64,000 bases of DNA. Origin: a bacterium. Its GTDB lineage: Bacteria > Campylobacterota > Campylobacteria > Campylobacterales > Sulfurimonadaceae. The DNA lies in assembly GCA_018824305.1 (NCBI GenBank), contig JAHJGM010000009.1:124001-188000 (forward strand). The letters run 5' to 3'. Each line of letters starts with the position of its first letter. The first letter of the stretch is position 1. The notes under the pieces are model-generated. The model was given only the letters and a program-made list of their open reading frames with translations. It did not search any database and had not been told where the DNA came from. Positions 30,344 through 40,618 of this stretch are shown in pieces. Both the position numbers and the translations under genes were made by a program.

Positions 30344-32254
30344 ATGGCTATTTTTGGTTCGAAAAAAGATACTGATACTAAGCAAAAAGCTATACGTCCT
30401 ATTGTCGTAAGGACTGAGAACGTCGCAAAAGAACTTATCAACATTGCGTCTGTCAATAGGGTCGATGCGGCTGCTTTAGATTTTAATATTTTGGAGATGC
30501 AGACGCTTACGCGTAAAAAGTCACCCGGTAAAGATGAACTTTTTAAAGAAGCAACGCCAGAAGAAGTAAAAGCTTTAAAAACCAATAAACTTTTAATGGA
30601 TCCGACTTTTGAGATAAAACAGAACTATGAGATAGAGGTTTTCACAAGAAAACCGAGACCTGCTTATGATGGTTTTCAATTTTCCATAGGAGTGAATGCT
30701 ACTATGTGTAAGGTTTTTTTGACTATCAAAGAGGGGTCGCGTATGGCCTATATCGATAATTTTGAAGAAGATTTTTTAGAACTGGTAAATAAAAAGAAGA
30801 TACGTGCAAATATTTTAGTCGGTATCTTTGACGATATGCTCCCCGATGCCATATCCAAGTTAAATGCGACGTTAAGAGTCAACGAAAGTATTACATTTGA
30901 AAAAACGGACCCTATCTTGGTCGCAGAGGGAATAGAACCTCAGGCAACGATAGATGATGAAGTCATTATGCATTTTAGAGAAAAACATTCTAAAAAAGTA
31001 AAAGAGACGGATAAGATCGATTATTCCAAACGTAATTTCATCCTCAGTGTCGTTAAAGATGAGCTGCTTATAGAATATATAAAACCTAAAAAAGGTACTG
31101 ACGGAAGAAACTGCAGAGGGGAGTTTTTGATGGCAAAAGAGCCCTCTTCGACCAATCTTCCGACCTTTAAAGTAACAGATAAGATCGCCGTAGTCGAAAC
31201 TGAGCGTACTACCGAGTACAGAGCCAACATAAACGGTTATATAGTTTATGAAAACGATACTTATGATATTAGAGCCGAGCTGGATATCAATGAGATAAGC
31301 TTCAAGACTACAGGATCGATCGAAACAAAGCTGGATGCCGATGTAAGCGTAAAAGTCAAAGAAGCCGACATCTTTAAAGATGCCGTCGGTACAGGGATGG
31401 AAGTAGAAGTAAGCGAATTGGAGGTCGAGGGAAATATCGGTCCAAACGCAAGTGTCTATGCAAAAAGAGTCAGAGTGGACGGACAGACGCATAAGAGCTC
31501 TTTTATAAATGCCGATGATCTGACTATTAATGTGCATAAAGGCAAGGCAAAAGGTCTTAAGGCACATATAACAAGGCTGGAACAGGGCGGTATCATCGCA
31601 AATGAGGTTGATATAATGCAAGTCATCGGCGGAAATATCAAAGCAAAAGAGGTAGTGATCGACCTTATCGGATCAAATGCGACAGTAACGGCAAGCAAAA
31701 GAATCGAGATCAAAAAGATGCAGGGAAGCGAGAATAAATTTGTCATAGACCCGCTTGCAGTAGACAGTCTGGATGATAATGTCGGCAATAAAGAAAAAGA
31801 CCTCGATGAATTAGAGGAAAAGATAAAGATACTTAAAAGGGAAGTGGACAAATATTCTGCATTGGTACAAAAAAATGAAAATACTTTTCTTGATATCAAA
31901 CGCAAGCTTATCCATTATAAGAAAAACAATATTAGACTGCCCGAAGCTTTTGTAAAACATTACAAACAATTTCAAAAAGTCCAGATGCATCTTACTGAGT
32001 TACAAACAGAACTTGAAGACAAGAAAGCAAAAAGAGATAGATTAAATACAACCATCAATGCGGTTCAAGATAATATTTTTGATGCGAGAGTCATCAACAG
32101 AGACAAGTGGGTGGGATATAACGAGATACGGTTCAAACTTATAGAACCGCCGATCGACATAGTGTATACACCGGTAGAGGGTGATGAAAACACCATATAT
32201 GCTTTGGTGAAAACAGAGGATGACGAATATATTATTAAGGCTGTAAAAGAATGA
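30344..32254 (+). CDS. FapA family (DUF342) protein
   Basis: [17 protein letters not shown], right-handed repeat region [43 protein letters not shown]-terminal coiled coil. Confidence 0.85.
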   Translation: MAIFGSKKDTDTKQKAIRPIVVRTENVAKELINIASVNRVDAAALDFNILEMQTLTRKKSPGKDELFKEATPEEVKALKTNKLLMDPTFEIKQNYEIEVFTRKPRPAYDGFQFSIGVNATMCKVFLTIKEGSRMAYIDNFEEDFLELVNKKKIRANILVGIFDDMLPDAISKLNATLRVNESITFEKTDPILVAEGIEPQATIDDEVIMHFREKHSKKVKETDKIDYSKRNFILSVVKDELLIEYIKPKKGTDGRNCRGEFLMAKEPSSTNLPTFKVTDKIAVVETERTTEYRANINGYIVYENDTYDIRAELDINEISFKTTGSIETKLDADVSVKVKEADIFKDAVGTGMEVEVSELEVEGNIGPNASVYAKRVRVDGQTHKSSFINADDLTINVHKGKAKGLKAHITRLEQGGIIANEVDIMQVIGGNIKAKEVVIDLIGSNATVTASKRIEIKKMQGSENKFVIDPLAVDSLDDNVGNKEKDLDELEEKIKILKREVDKYSALVQKNENTFLDIKRKLIHYKKNNIRLPEAFVKHYKQFQKVQMHLTELQTELEDKKAKRDRLNTTINAVQDNIFDARVINRDKWVGYNEIRFKLIEPPIDIVYTPVEGDENTIYALVKTEDDEYIIKAVKE

Positions 32255-32817
32255 TCGTAGGGTTAGAAGGCACAATAGAATATAAAGACCCGAGTGTCGT
32301 ACATGTAAACGTAAACGGTGTGATCTATGAGGTGTTTATCTCGCTTCAGTCATATTCGGCACTTCAAAAAGAGAGAGTGAAACTCTACACGTCACATATC
32401 ATCCGCGAAGATGCACAGCTTCTTTTCGGATTTATGGACAAATCCGAAAAAGTGATGTTTGAGCGACTTATCAAGATCAACGGAGTAGGTCCTAAAGTCG
32501 CTATGGCGATATGCTCGACATTCACGGCATCGGCATTTGCTACCATCATCAACAATAACGATGTGGGCGGACTTAAAAAAGTACCGGGTATAGGGCCTAA
32601 AAATGCGGGACGCATCTTAGTCGAACTGAGCGGATTTGATGCTATCTTGGTCTCAAACGAATCGACTCTCAATCCAACGGCTGTAAATGAGGCTTCATCT
32701 GCACTTGAAACCCTTGGATTTAAAAAAGATCAGATATTAAAAGTGCTTAGTGATTGCACTAGCGAAGACACGGCTTCTTTAGTAAAAGAAGCGTTAAAAA
32801 AACTACAAAAGATTTAA
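32251..32817 (+). CDS. ruvA: Holliday junction branch migration protein RuvA
   Basis: [59 protein letters not shown]. Confidence 0.96.
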   Translation: MIVGLEGTIEYKDPSVVHVNVNGVIYEVFISLQSYSALQKERVKLYTSHIIREDAQLLFGFMDKSEKVMFERLIKINGVGPKVAMAICSTFTASAFATIINNNDVGGLKKVPGIGPKNAGRILVELSGFDAILVSNESTLNPTAVNEASSALETLGFKKDQILKVLSDCTSEDTASLVKEALKKLQKI

Positions 32818-32826
32818 AGGAAAAGA

Positions 32827-33864
32827 TTGAAGTTAGCTATATTATTCGGTGGGGCAAGTTTTGAACATGAGATAAGCATCGTCAGTGCTATCACGGTAAA
32901 AGAGAAGTTAAAAGGGTTTGAATTAGAGTTTATTTTTTGTGATCAGGACCATACGTTTTACTATGTGGATCCATCACGCATGAAAGCTGTTACATTTTCT
33001 AAAGGCGAGCATAAGAAGATGCCTCGTCTCACTCTGCAAAACGGAGGATTTGTTAAAAAGTCATTTTTATCTTCTACAGTTGTTGGTACTAGCGTTTTAA
33101 ACCTTATACACGGGGCTGACGGAGAAGACGGCATCATCGCTTCGATGCTGGATTTTTACTCCATACCGTTCATAGGTCCTCGTACGGCTGCCTGTGTGTT
33201 CAGCTTTGACAAACGCTATACAAAGTACCTTTGTGAAGCCTTACATGTAAAGAGCGTGGCGTATGAGACGCTAAACAAAAACGATGAGCGCAAAGTAAAC
33301 GTATCATATCCGTTTATCATCAAGCCTGCCCGTCTTGGAAGCAGCATAGGTGTGAGTGTCGTCAAAGAGGAAAAAGAGCTTGACTATGCACTTGACGTTG
33401 CTTTTGAGTTTGATGAGAATGTGCTGATAGAGCCGTTTTTGGCAGGCGTTAAAGAGTACAATCTTGCAGGATGTATGATAGAGGGCGAAATAAAATTTTC
33501 TATTGTCGAAGAGCCTCAGAAAAACGAGTTTTTGGATTTTGAGAAAAAATATATGGACTTCTCACGCTCAGCGACCGTCTCATCGGCTGAGATAGATGAC
33601 AAACTGGTCACGGAACTTCAAAACACGTTCGCAAAGATATATATAAACCTTTTTGAGGGCGCGCTTATCAGATGTGATTTTTTCGTAGTCGATGGCGAAG
33701 TGTACCTTAACGAGATAAACCCGATCCCGGGGTCTATGGCAAACTATCTTTTTGATGACTTTTCAAAGACTGTCAGCGGGCTTCTTGCCTCACTTCCTAA
33801 AGAGAAAAGAGCAGGGGTGAGTTATCAATATATCCACTCGATCTCAAGTGCCAAAGGTAAATAA
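32827..33864 (+). CDS. ddl: D-alanine--D-alanine ligase (TTG start)
   Basis: ILFGGASFEHEISIVSA; PARLGSSIGVS; NEINPIPGSMA. Confidence 0.95.
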   Translation: MKLAILFGGASFEHEISIVSAITVKEKLKGFELEFIFCDQDHTFYYVDPSRMKAVTFSKGEHKKMPRLTLQNGGFVKKSFLSSTVVGTSVLNLIHGADGEDGIIASMLDFYSIPFIGPRTAACVFSFDKRYTKYLCEALHVKSVAYETLNKNDERKVNVSYPFIIKPARLGSSIGVSVVKEEKELDYALDVAFEFDENVLIEPFLAGVKEYNLAGCMIEGEIKFSIVEEPQKNEFLDFEKKYMDFSRSATVSSAEIDDKLVTELQNTFAKIYINLFEGALIRCDFFVVDGEVYLNEINPIPGSMANYLFDDFSKTVSGLLASLPKEKRAGVSYQYIHSISSAKGK

Positions 33865-34599
33865 GTGGCGGTCAAATCTATTCAGTATGACAGACACACC
33901 TTTGATATCAGTTACGAGATAGTAAATCCCCAGGCGAAGATAGATATGATAGTCCTGCATGGCTGGGGTTCAAATAAAAATCTTATGAAGCAGGCTTTTT
34001 CACCTTATATGAGCAGATTCCGTCATATCTATATAGATTTGCCGGGTTTTGGCAACTCCCCGTGTAACATGAGTTTAAAGACGACTGATTATGCGCGCAT
34101 CGTCGAACTTTTGATGGTTCATATCAATGCTTCAAAAGATATCATCGTTGGGCACTCGTTCGGCGGGAAAGTGGCACTTTTACTTGAGCCGAAAGTTTTG
34201 GTCTTGCTGGGCAGCGCGGGCATTTACATTAACAAAAGTCTGAAAATAAGATTGAAGATCGCTTTGTTTAAACTTTTAAAAGTATTTGGTTTTGCAAAGA
34301 TAAGACATCTTTTTGTCGCAGAGGACGCCAAAACATTAAACTCTCACATGTATGAAACATTTAAAAACGTGGTCAACGAGGATTTCTCGACCCAGTTTAG
34401 AGAGTCAAACTCCAAAGCGCTTTTATGTTGGGGAGAGGATGACACGGCGACACCCCTTAGCAGTGGAGAAAAGATCGATGCGCTTATGAAAGATTCACGC
34501 TTAGTCGTTTATCACGGAGACCATTATTTCTTTATGCAAAACGCAAAATCCGTATCGCAGCTTATTGAAGAGACTTTTATCAAAAGATTGGAGAAATAA
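33865..34599 (+). CDS. Alpha/beta hydrolase (GTG start)
   Basis: VLHGWGSNKNLMKQAF; GHSFGGKVAL nucleophile elbow. Confidence 0.88.
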   Translation: MAVKSIQYDRHTFDISYEIVNPQAKIDMIVLHGWGSNKNLMKQAFSPYMSRFRHIYIDLPGFGNSPCNMSLKTTDYARIVELLMVHINASKDIIVGHSFGGKVALLLEPKVLVLLGSAGIYINKSLKIRLKIALFKLLKVFGFAKIRHLFVAEDAKTLNSHMYETFKNVVNEDFSTQFRESNSKALLCWGEDDTATPLSSGEKIDALMKDSRLVVYHGDHYFFMQNAKSVSQLIEETFIKRLEK

Positions 34600-36046
34600 T
34601 TTGGATTATAATGTTTTGGCTTTATTTGTGACTAACGTCCTTTTTGTAACGACGCTTGGATGGTATCTCATCACAAATCTGCAATGGTATGACTATAAGA
34701 TCCAACGCGTTATCTTGAACCATCACAAGAGTTGGTGGCACCTTGTATACTTCATCATTCCGTTCATCGCCTACTACACGACCGATAGATTTTTTGCGAT
34801 ATTTTTTTACTTTGCGGTTTTACCATCTTTGTTTATATGGCATAAACGTCTTGACAAGAAGCTCGTCCTTACATGGAGAGTAAAAAGATTTTTGATTCTT
34901 CTCGTCTCTCTTACACTGTTTCAAGATATCCTTTGTACTTTAAAACACGGGTGTGACGTTTACGGCGTCTTGATGCCTTTGGTCGTGGCATACATCGGTT
35001 CTACATTCATCGAGAAGTTTCTTTTTGCCGCATATAAAAAAGAAGCGAAGAACAAAATAAAATCATTGGACAAACTTCAGATCGTGTGTATTACGGGAAG
35101 TTACGGCAAGACAAGCATCAAGAACTTCGTTGCCGGCATATTGGCTACAAAGTACAAAGTCTACGCGACTCCTAGAAGTGTCAACACTATAGGCGGGATC
35201 GTAAGAGATGTCAATGAAGCCTTGCCTGAGGATACAGAGATATATGTATGTGAAGCGGGTGCAAGAGAGATGGATGACATCCGTGTCATTGCAGAGTTTT
35301 TAGAGCCGCAAACTGTCGTAGTCGGCAAAGTGGGTCCACAGCACTTGGAGTATTTTAAGACACTGGCAAATATCATTTTTACAAAACTGCAGATCATGAA
35401 ATCTCCAAGACTCCAAAAAGCATTTATTCACAACTCGGTGACAAATGAAGCGCATGAAAAAGTGACTTTTTTTGGAGATAATATCTCACATGTAGAAGCA
35501 ACTCTAGAGGGCACGTCATTTAGCTTACATGTAAGAAAAGATGAGACTTTGAACCTTCATACGAAAATACTCGGAGAGTTTCAGACGATCAATATAGACG
35601 CGGCTGTTTTAGTCGCGCAGCATCTGGGACTAAGCAGTGAAGAGATAACAAAAGCCGTAGAAAATCTCAAACCCGTAGAACACAGGCTCCAACGCATAGA
35701 TGCAGGCGGAAAGATCATTTTAGACGACGGTTACAACGGCAACATCGACGGAATGCTCGAAGCGGTACGTCTGTGCTCTCTTCATAAAGGAAGAAAGGTG
35801 ATAGTCACACCGGGACTGGTGGAGAGCAGTGATGAACTGAATATTAAATTTATTGAAGCGATAAATGCCGTTTTTGATATAGTCATCGTCACGGGAGCGT
35901 TGAATGCCGCTTTATTTGAAAAACATTTGACGGTAGAAAACAAAACAATCTTAAAAGACAAGATGAAACTCACGGAGCTGTTAGGCGCGCACACAAAAGC
36001 AGGGGATATCATTCTCTTTGCCAACGACGCACCGAACTTCATATAG
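34565..36046 (+). CDS. murF: UDP-N-acetylmuramoyl-tripeptide--D-alanyl-D-alanine ligase-like Mur ligase with N-terminal membrane region (start may be TTG at 34601)
   Basis: ITGSYGKTSIKNFVAGIL, VEHRLQRIDAGGKIILDDGYNGNIDGM. Confidence 0.85.
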   Translation: MKRLLSKDWRNNLDYNVLALFVTNVLFVTTLGWYLITNLQWYDYKIQRVILNHHKSWWHLVYFIIPFIAYYTTDRFFAIFFYFAVLPSLFIWHKRLDKKLVLTWRVKRFLILLVSLTLFQDILCTLKHGCDVYGVLMPLVVAYIGSTFIEKFLFAAYKKEAKNKIKSLDKLQIVCITGSYGKTSIKNFVAGILATKYKVYATPRSVNTIGGIVRDVNEALPEDTEIYVCEAGAREMDDIRVIAEFLEPQTVVVGKVGPQHLEYFKTLANIIFTKLQIMKSPRLQKAFIHNSVTNEAHEKVTFFGDNISHVEATLEGTSFSLHVRKDETLNLHTKILGEFQTINIDAAVLVAQHLGLSSEEITKAVENLKPVEHRLQRIDAGGKIILDDGYNGNIDGMLEAVRLCSLHKGRKVIVTPGLVESSDELNIKFIEAINAVFDIVIVTGALNAALFEKHLTVENKTILKDKMKLTELLGAHTKAGDIILFANDAPNFI

Positions 36047-36061
36047 GAAAAGTTAAACTAC

Positions 36062-36721
36062 ATGAAAGCCATTTCGGAGTTAAATAATTTTGATAAGCCA
36101 AGAGAAAAACTTACTAAAAAAGGTGTGCAGGCTTTAAAAGATTATGAACTTTTAGCTATTGTTTTAGGCAGTGGTACAAAGGATAAAGATGTACTTAAAC
36201 TCTCTCGTGAGATTGTCAAACTCTTTGAAGATGATTTTGATAATATTAACTTAGAAAAATTAACGTCTATACATGGTTTGGGAGTTGCAAAAGCGTCACA
36301 GATTTTATCCGCTATTGAACTTTCCAAAAGATATCTTATCAAGCAAAATAAAAAAATAACCTCTTCACAAGATATATATGATCTTTTGCAAGAATACAAA
36401 AGTAAAAAACAGGAGTATTTTATAACGATCACACTTGATGGAGCAAATCATATTATCGAACAAAGAGTTATATCTATCGGAACTCTCAATCGTTCACTTA
36501 TCCACCCCAGAGAGGTTTTCGCAGATGCCATAACAGATAGAGCAGCTTCTATCATCATCGCACATAATCATCCTAGTGGCATACTTGAAACAAGCGATGA
36601 AGACATACTTGTTACAAAACGCCTCCAAGAGAGTGCAAAACTTTTAGGTATAGAACTGCTTGACCATCTTATTATCAGTAAAAATGGATATTTAAGTATG
36701 CGGGATTTGGAGCTTTTATGA
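36062..36721 (+). CDS. radC: RadC family (JAB/MPN domain) protein
   Basis: HGLGVAKASQILSAIELSKR; IIAHNHPSGILETSDEDILVTKRL. Confidence 0.93.
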   Translation: MKAISELNNFDKPREKLTKKGVQALKDYELLAIVLGSGTKDKDVLKLSREIVKLFEDDFDNINLEKLTSIHGLGVAKASQILSAIELSKRYLIKQNKKITSSQDIYDLLQEYKSKKQEYFITITLDGANHIIEQRVISIGTLNRSLIHPREVFADAITDRAASIIIAHNHPSGILETSDEDILVTKRLQESAKLLGIELLDHLIISKNGYLSMRDLELL

Positions 36722-39700
36722 TAAAACACAATGAAGACACAAGAGTTAAAATACCCTCTATTTTACATCTGACAAGATTAGGCTATGAATATCTTTCGTT
36801 AAGAGATGCTACTTGGGATTTAGACACAAATATTTTTACGGATGTTTTCAAAAAAAGTATCACTAAAATAAATCCTGATTTAGAAGATGATGACATTAAC
36901 CGTCTTTATGATGACATCTCTCAATTATTAGATTATGAAGATTTTGGAAAAGCATTCTATGAAAAACTTACAGAACAATCTGGTGTAAAACTAATAGACT
37001 TTGAAAACTTTCATAACAACACTTTTAATGTTGTTACAGAACTCACATATAAAAATGGCGATGATGAGTTTAGACCTGATATTATTTTACTTATAAATGG
37101 GATGCCTCTAGTTTTCATAGAGGTTAAAAAGCCAAACAATCAAGATGGTGTATTAGCTGAGAGAAAGAGGATAAGCACAAGATTCTCAAATAAAAAATTT
37201 AGAAAGTTTGTAAACATTACGCAGTTGATGGTTTTTTCAAACAATATGGAATACGATGATGACTCATCCGAGCCGATTGAAGGCGCATTTTATGCAACAT
37301 CTTCGCATACTCCGAAGTTTAACTATTTTAGAGAAGAAGAGAAGTTGAATTTAGCAGAGCTTTTAAATGGTTTAGATGAAGAGACAGAAAATTTTATTTT
37401 AAAAGATAACAACTTAGAATCTATCAAGAAGCAAAATGAATTTTTAACAAACAAAGACCCAAGCACTCCGACAAATCGTTTAAGTACCTCTCTATTTTGT
37501 AAAGATAGATTAGCATTTGTTTTAAAGTATGCCATCGCTTATGTTAAAGTAAGTGGCGGTGTTGAAAAACATATCATGCGTTATCCTCAGATTTTTGCTA
37601 CAAAAGCGATAGAGAAAAAACTTAGTGAGGGCATTACAAAAGGGATAATCTGGCACACGCAAGGCAGTGGTAAAACCGCACTTGCATTTTACAATGTCAA
37701 GCATCTGACAGATTATTTTCAAAAAAAATCTATCATTCCAAAATTTTACTTTATAGTAGACAGACTTGACTTATTAACGCAAGCAAAAAAAGAGTTTATT
37801 AGTCGTGGGCTTGTTGTGCATGAAATCTCCAGTCGTGAAGCATTTGCAAAAGATATAAAGGCAACAACGGCGATTCATAACGAAAGAGGACATCAAGAGA
37901 TAACAGTTGTAAACATTCACAAGTTTAAAGATGACCCAGATGTTATTGCGGTGCAGGATTATGACATCAACATTCAAAGAGTCTATTTTTTAGATGAAGT
38001 TCATAGAAGCTACAACCCAAAAGGGAGTTTTTTAGCAAACCTCACTACCTCAGATCCACATGCCATAAAGATTGGTTTGACTGGAACACCGCTTATTGGT
38101 GCTGATGCTTCATCAAAAGCCATTTTCGGAGATTATATCCATAAGTATTATTACAACGCTTCTATAGCAGATGGATACACGCTCAGGCTTATCCGTGAAG
38201 AGATACAGACAGAGTACAAGATACAACTGCAAAAAGTCCTTGAAGAGATAGAGATACTCAAAGGTACTTTAAAAAAAGAGCAGATATATGCGCATCACAG
38301 TTTTGTAGAGCCTATGCTTGATTATATTGTAAAAGACTTTGAAAAAAGTCGTTTGCTTTTTGATGATAATTCAATAGGTGGTATGGTAATTTGTGATTCC
38401 TCAGAGCAAGCTAAAATGATGTTTGAAATATTTGAGTCAAAGTATGCGCAACAAACATTTCCACACCCCAAGAGTACTTCCTCGTTCCTCACAGCGCATG
38501 CCAACAATGATTATTACGATGCCGAGATGGTAGCTGAACCTATGCCAACCTATGGAGAAAAAAGAAAAGACGCTTCCAAAGTAAAAAGTGCAGCGTTAAT
38601 ACTTCATGACATCGGAAACAAAGAAGAGCGAAAGCAAAAGGTTGAAGATTTTAAAGATGGAAAAATCGATTTTTTATTTGTCTATAACATGCTTTTAACA
38701 GGCTTTGATTCACCGAGGCTCAAAAAACTCTATCTTGGTAGAATCATCAGAGACCATAACCTTCTTCAAGCACTTACGAGAGTGAACCGAACCTACAAAA
38801 GGTTTAAGTACGGATTTGTAGTCGATTTTGCAGATATAAGTAAAGAGTTCGATGATACCAACAAAGCCTATTTTGAAGAGCTTCAAGCAGAGCTTGGCGA
38901 TGAAATGGAACATTACTCATCACTCTTCAAATCACGTGAAGAGATAGAAGAGGAGATTCAAGCTATAAAAGAGCTTCTGTTTAGTTTTGATACAATGAAT
39001 GCAGAAATTTTTTCACAGCAGATAAATCAAATCCAAGATGTTAAAAAAATGCAAGAGGTAAAAAGAGTGCTAGGTGATGCAAAAAGTCTCTATAACCTTA
39101 TAAGACTTTTTGGTCATAATGAACTACTTGAAAAGATGGATTTTGCAAAGTTAAATCTACTATACCGTGAAGCATCAAACCACCTCAATTTATTGAACCA
39201 AAAAAGTGCACTTGAAAGCGGAGATGACAATGCAAATATCTTAAACTATGCACTTGAAGATATACTGTTTAAGTTTACAAAGATAGGGGAAGAAGAGCTT
39301 GTTCTAGCAGATAAACTCAAAAATACTCTAAAGCGAACCAGAGAAGCATTAGCAGGTAACTTTGACAAAAAAGACCCTGAGTTTATCTCGCTAAAAGAGG
39401 AACTTCAAAGACTCTTTAAAAACAAAAACTTAAACGAAGTGACACAAGACGAGATGAACAAAAATATAGCAACACTTGAAAAAATACAAGAGAAGATTAA
39501 ACAGCTTAATTATCAGAATGAGCTTTTAAAACATAAATATCAAAATGACGCAAAATATGCAAGAATACATAAACGACTGATGGAAAATGACGACTTATCT
39601 AAAATGAAGAGTGAGGTTTATGCTGCTCTTTGTGATGTAAAAAAAGAGACGGATGAACAAGTTCTCCATAATAACTCTATTTTAGAAAATGAGGATTATT

Positions 39701-39843
39701 TCAATAGAGTGATGCTAACTACAGTTTTCAATCAGTTTAAAAAAGAGCATCACATAGACTTAAATCCACATGCTACTAGAGAGATAAGTGCTTTAGTACT
39801 CCATGAATACATGAATGAGTATAATGGAAGTATAAATTGGTAA
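36718..39843 (+). CDS. hsdR: Type I restriction endonuclease subunit R
   Basis: N-terminal nuclease region (FRPDIILLINGMPLVFIEVKKP), HTQGSGKTALAF, LDEVHRSYNPKG, GLTGTPLIG. Confidence 0.95.
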   Translation: MIKHNEDTRVKIPSILHLTRLGYEYLSLRDATWDLDTNIFTDVFKKSITKINPDLEDDDINRLYDDISQLLDYEDFGKAFYEKLTEQSGVKLIDFENFHNNTFNVVTELTYKNGDDEFRPDIILLINGMPLVFIEVKKPNNQDGVLAERKRISTRFSNKKFRKFVNITQLMVFSNNMEYDDDSSEPIEGAFYATSSHTPKFNYFREEEKLNLAELLNGLDEETENFILKDNNLESIKKQNEFLTNKDPSTPTNRLSTSLFCKDRLAFVLKYAIAYVKVSGGVEKHIMRYPQIFATKAIEKKLSEGITKGIIWHTQGSGKTALAFYNVKHLTDYFQKKSIIPKFYFIVDRLDLLTQAKKEFISRGLVVHEISSREAFAKDIKATTAIHNERGHQEITVVNIHKFKDDPDVIAVQDYDINIQRVYFLDEVHRSYNPKGSFLANLTTSDPHAIKIGLTGTPLIGADASSKAIFGDYIHKYYYNASIADGYTLRLIREEIQTEYKIQLQKVLEEIEILKGTLKKEQIYAHHSFVEPMLDYIVKDFEKSRLLFDDNSIGGMVICDSSEQAKMMFEIFESKYAQQTFPHPKSTSSFLTAHANNDYYDAEMVAEPMPTYGEKRKDASKVKSAALILHDIGNKEERKQKVEDFKDGKIDFLFVYNMLLTGFDSPRLKKLYLGRIIRDHNLLQALTRVNRTYKRFKYGFVVDFADISKEFDDTNKAYFEELQAELGDEMEHYSSLFKSREEIEEEIQAIKELLFSFDTMNAEIFSQQINQIQDVKKMQEVKRVLGDAKSLYNLIRLFGHNELLEKMDFAKLNLLYREASNHLNLLNQKSALESGDDNANILNYALEDILFKFTKIGEEELVLADKLKNTLKRTREALAGNFDKKDPEFISLKEELQRLFKNKNLNEVTQDEMNKNIATLEKIQEKIKQLNYQNELLKHKYQNDAKYARIHKRLMENDDLSKMKSEVYAALCDVKKETDEQVLHNNSILENEDYFNRVMLTTVFNQFKKEHHIDLNPHATREISALVLHEYMNEYNGSINW

Positions 39844-39874
39844 AATATAGTTTAAATTTTGAAAGGTTATTGAA

Positions 39875-40027
39875 ATGAGTAAAAATCCAATAGATAGCAA
39901 AGAACTTGAAAAAGTAATTTTTACAACACAAATTATAGAAGGCTACAAAGAAGCGGATGCAGAGGTTGTTAAAAAGGTTCGCGAACTAAGGGAAAAACAT
40001 GGCATCAAAGTACAAAGTTCAAAGTAG
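39875..40027 (+). CDS. Putative class I Fic antitoxin (50 aa; not in the supplied ORF track)
   Basis: ORF read by hand: MSKNPIDSKELEKVIFTTQIIEGYKEADAEVVKKVRELREKHGIKVQSSK; TQIIEG fits (S/T)xxxE(G/N); overlaps the fic start by 29 bp. Confidence 0.72.
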   Translation: MSKNPIDSKELEKVIFTTQIIEGYKEADAEVVKKVRELREKHGIKVQSSK

Positions 40028-40610
40028 CGATGTCTATATTAAAGATACTGATGTACCTAGAAATAGGCTCAATATAGATGATAGTGTAGAAATTCATGAG
40101 CTAGAAAAAGAGCTGATAACAGAAGCCTACAAGATTTTTTATGATGAGCTTAATGAAAATACAGTTTTTGATGAGACTTATTTCATAGAACTCCATAGAA
40201 GAACTTTTGAAGCTTTGTATGATTGGGCAGGAATATATAGAGATGTCAATATGGCAAAAGGTGAGTCTAGATTTTGTCAAGGAATGTATGTACAAAGTGA
40301 ATCAAAAAAAATATTTGAAGCATTAAAAAAAGATAATTTTTTAAAAGATTATGAAAACAAACCAAAAGAAGAGTTTGCTAAAAAACTAGCTTACTATAAA
40401 TGTGAACTCATAGCTTTACACCCATTTTATGAGTTGAATGGTCGAATCACAAGGCTTTTTTTTGACATGATAGCCTTGTTTAACGGATATAAGTACATTG
40501 ATTATTCGACTATAACACCAAAAGAGTATATCGATGCTGCAATAGAATGTGTTCAGTTTGCAGATAGTGACAATATGGAAAAGATTATATTAGACGGATT
40601 AAAAAAATAG
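39999..40610 (+). CDS. Fic/DOC family protein (putative adenylyltransferase toxin)
   Basis: LYDWAGIYRDVNMAKGESRFC; Fic core HPFYELNGRITRLFF. Confidence 0.9.
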   Translation: MASKYKVQSSDVYIKDTDVPRNRLNIDDSVEIHELEKELITEAYKIFYDELNENTVFDETYFIELHRRTFEALYDWAGIYRDVNMAKGESRFCQGMYVQSESKKIFEALKKDNFLKDYENKPKEEFAKKLAYYKCELIALHPFYELNGRITRLFFDMIALFNGYKYIDYSTITPKEYIDAAIECVQFADSDNMEKIILDGLKK

Positions 40611-40618
40611 GAATAAAT

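Noticed and set aside
30872-31621. 249-aa ORF on the minus strand
   Set aside because: Fully antisense to the FapA-family gene and no recognisable domain
31456-31905. 149-aa minus-strand ORF, Ser-rich
   Set aside because: Antisense to the FapA-family coiled-coil region
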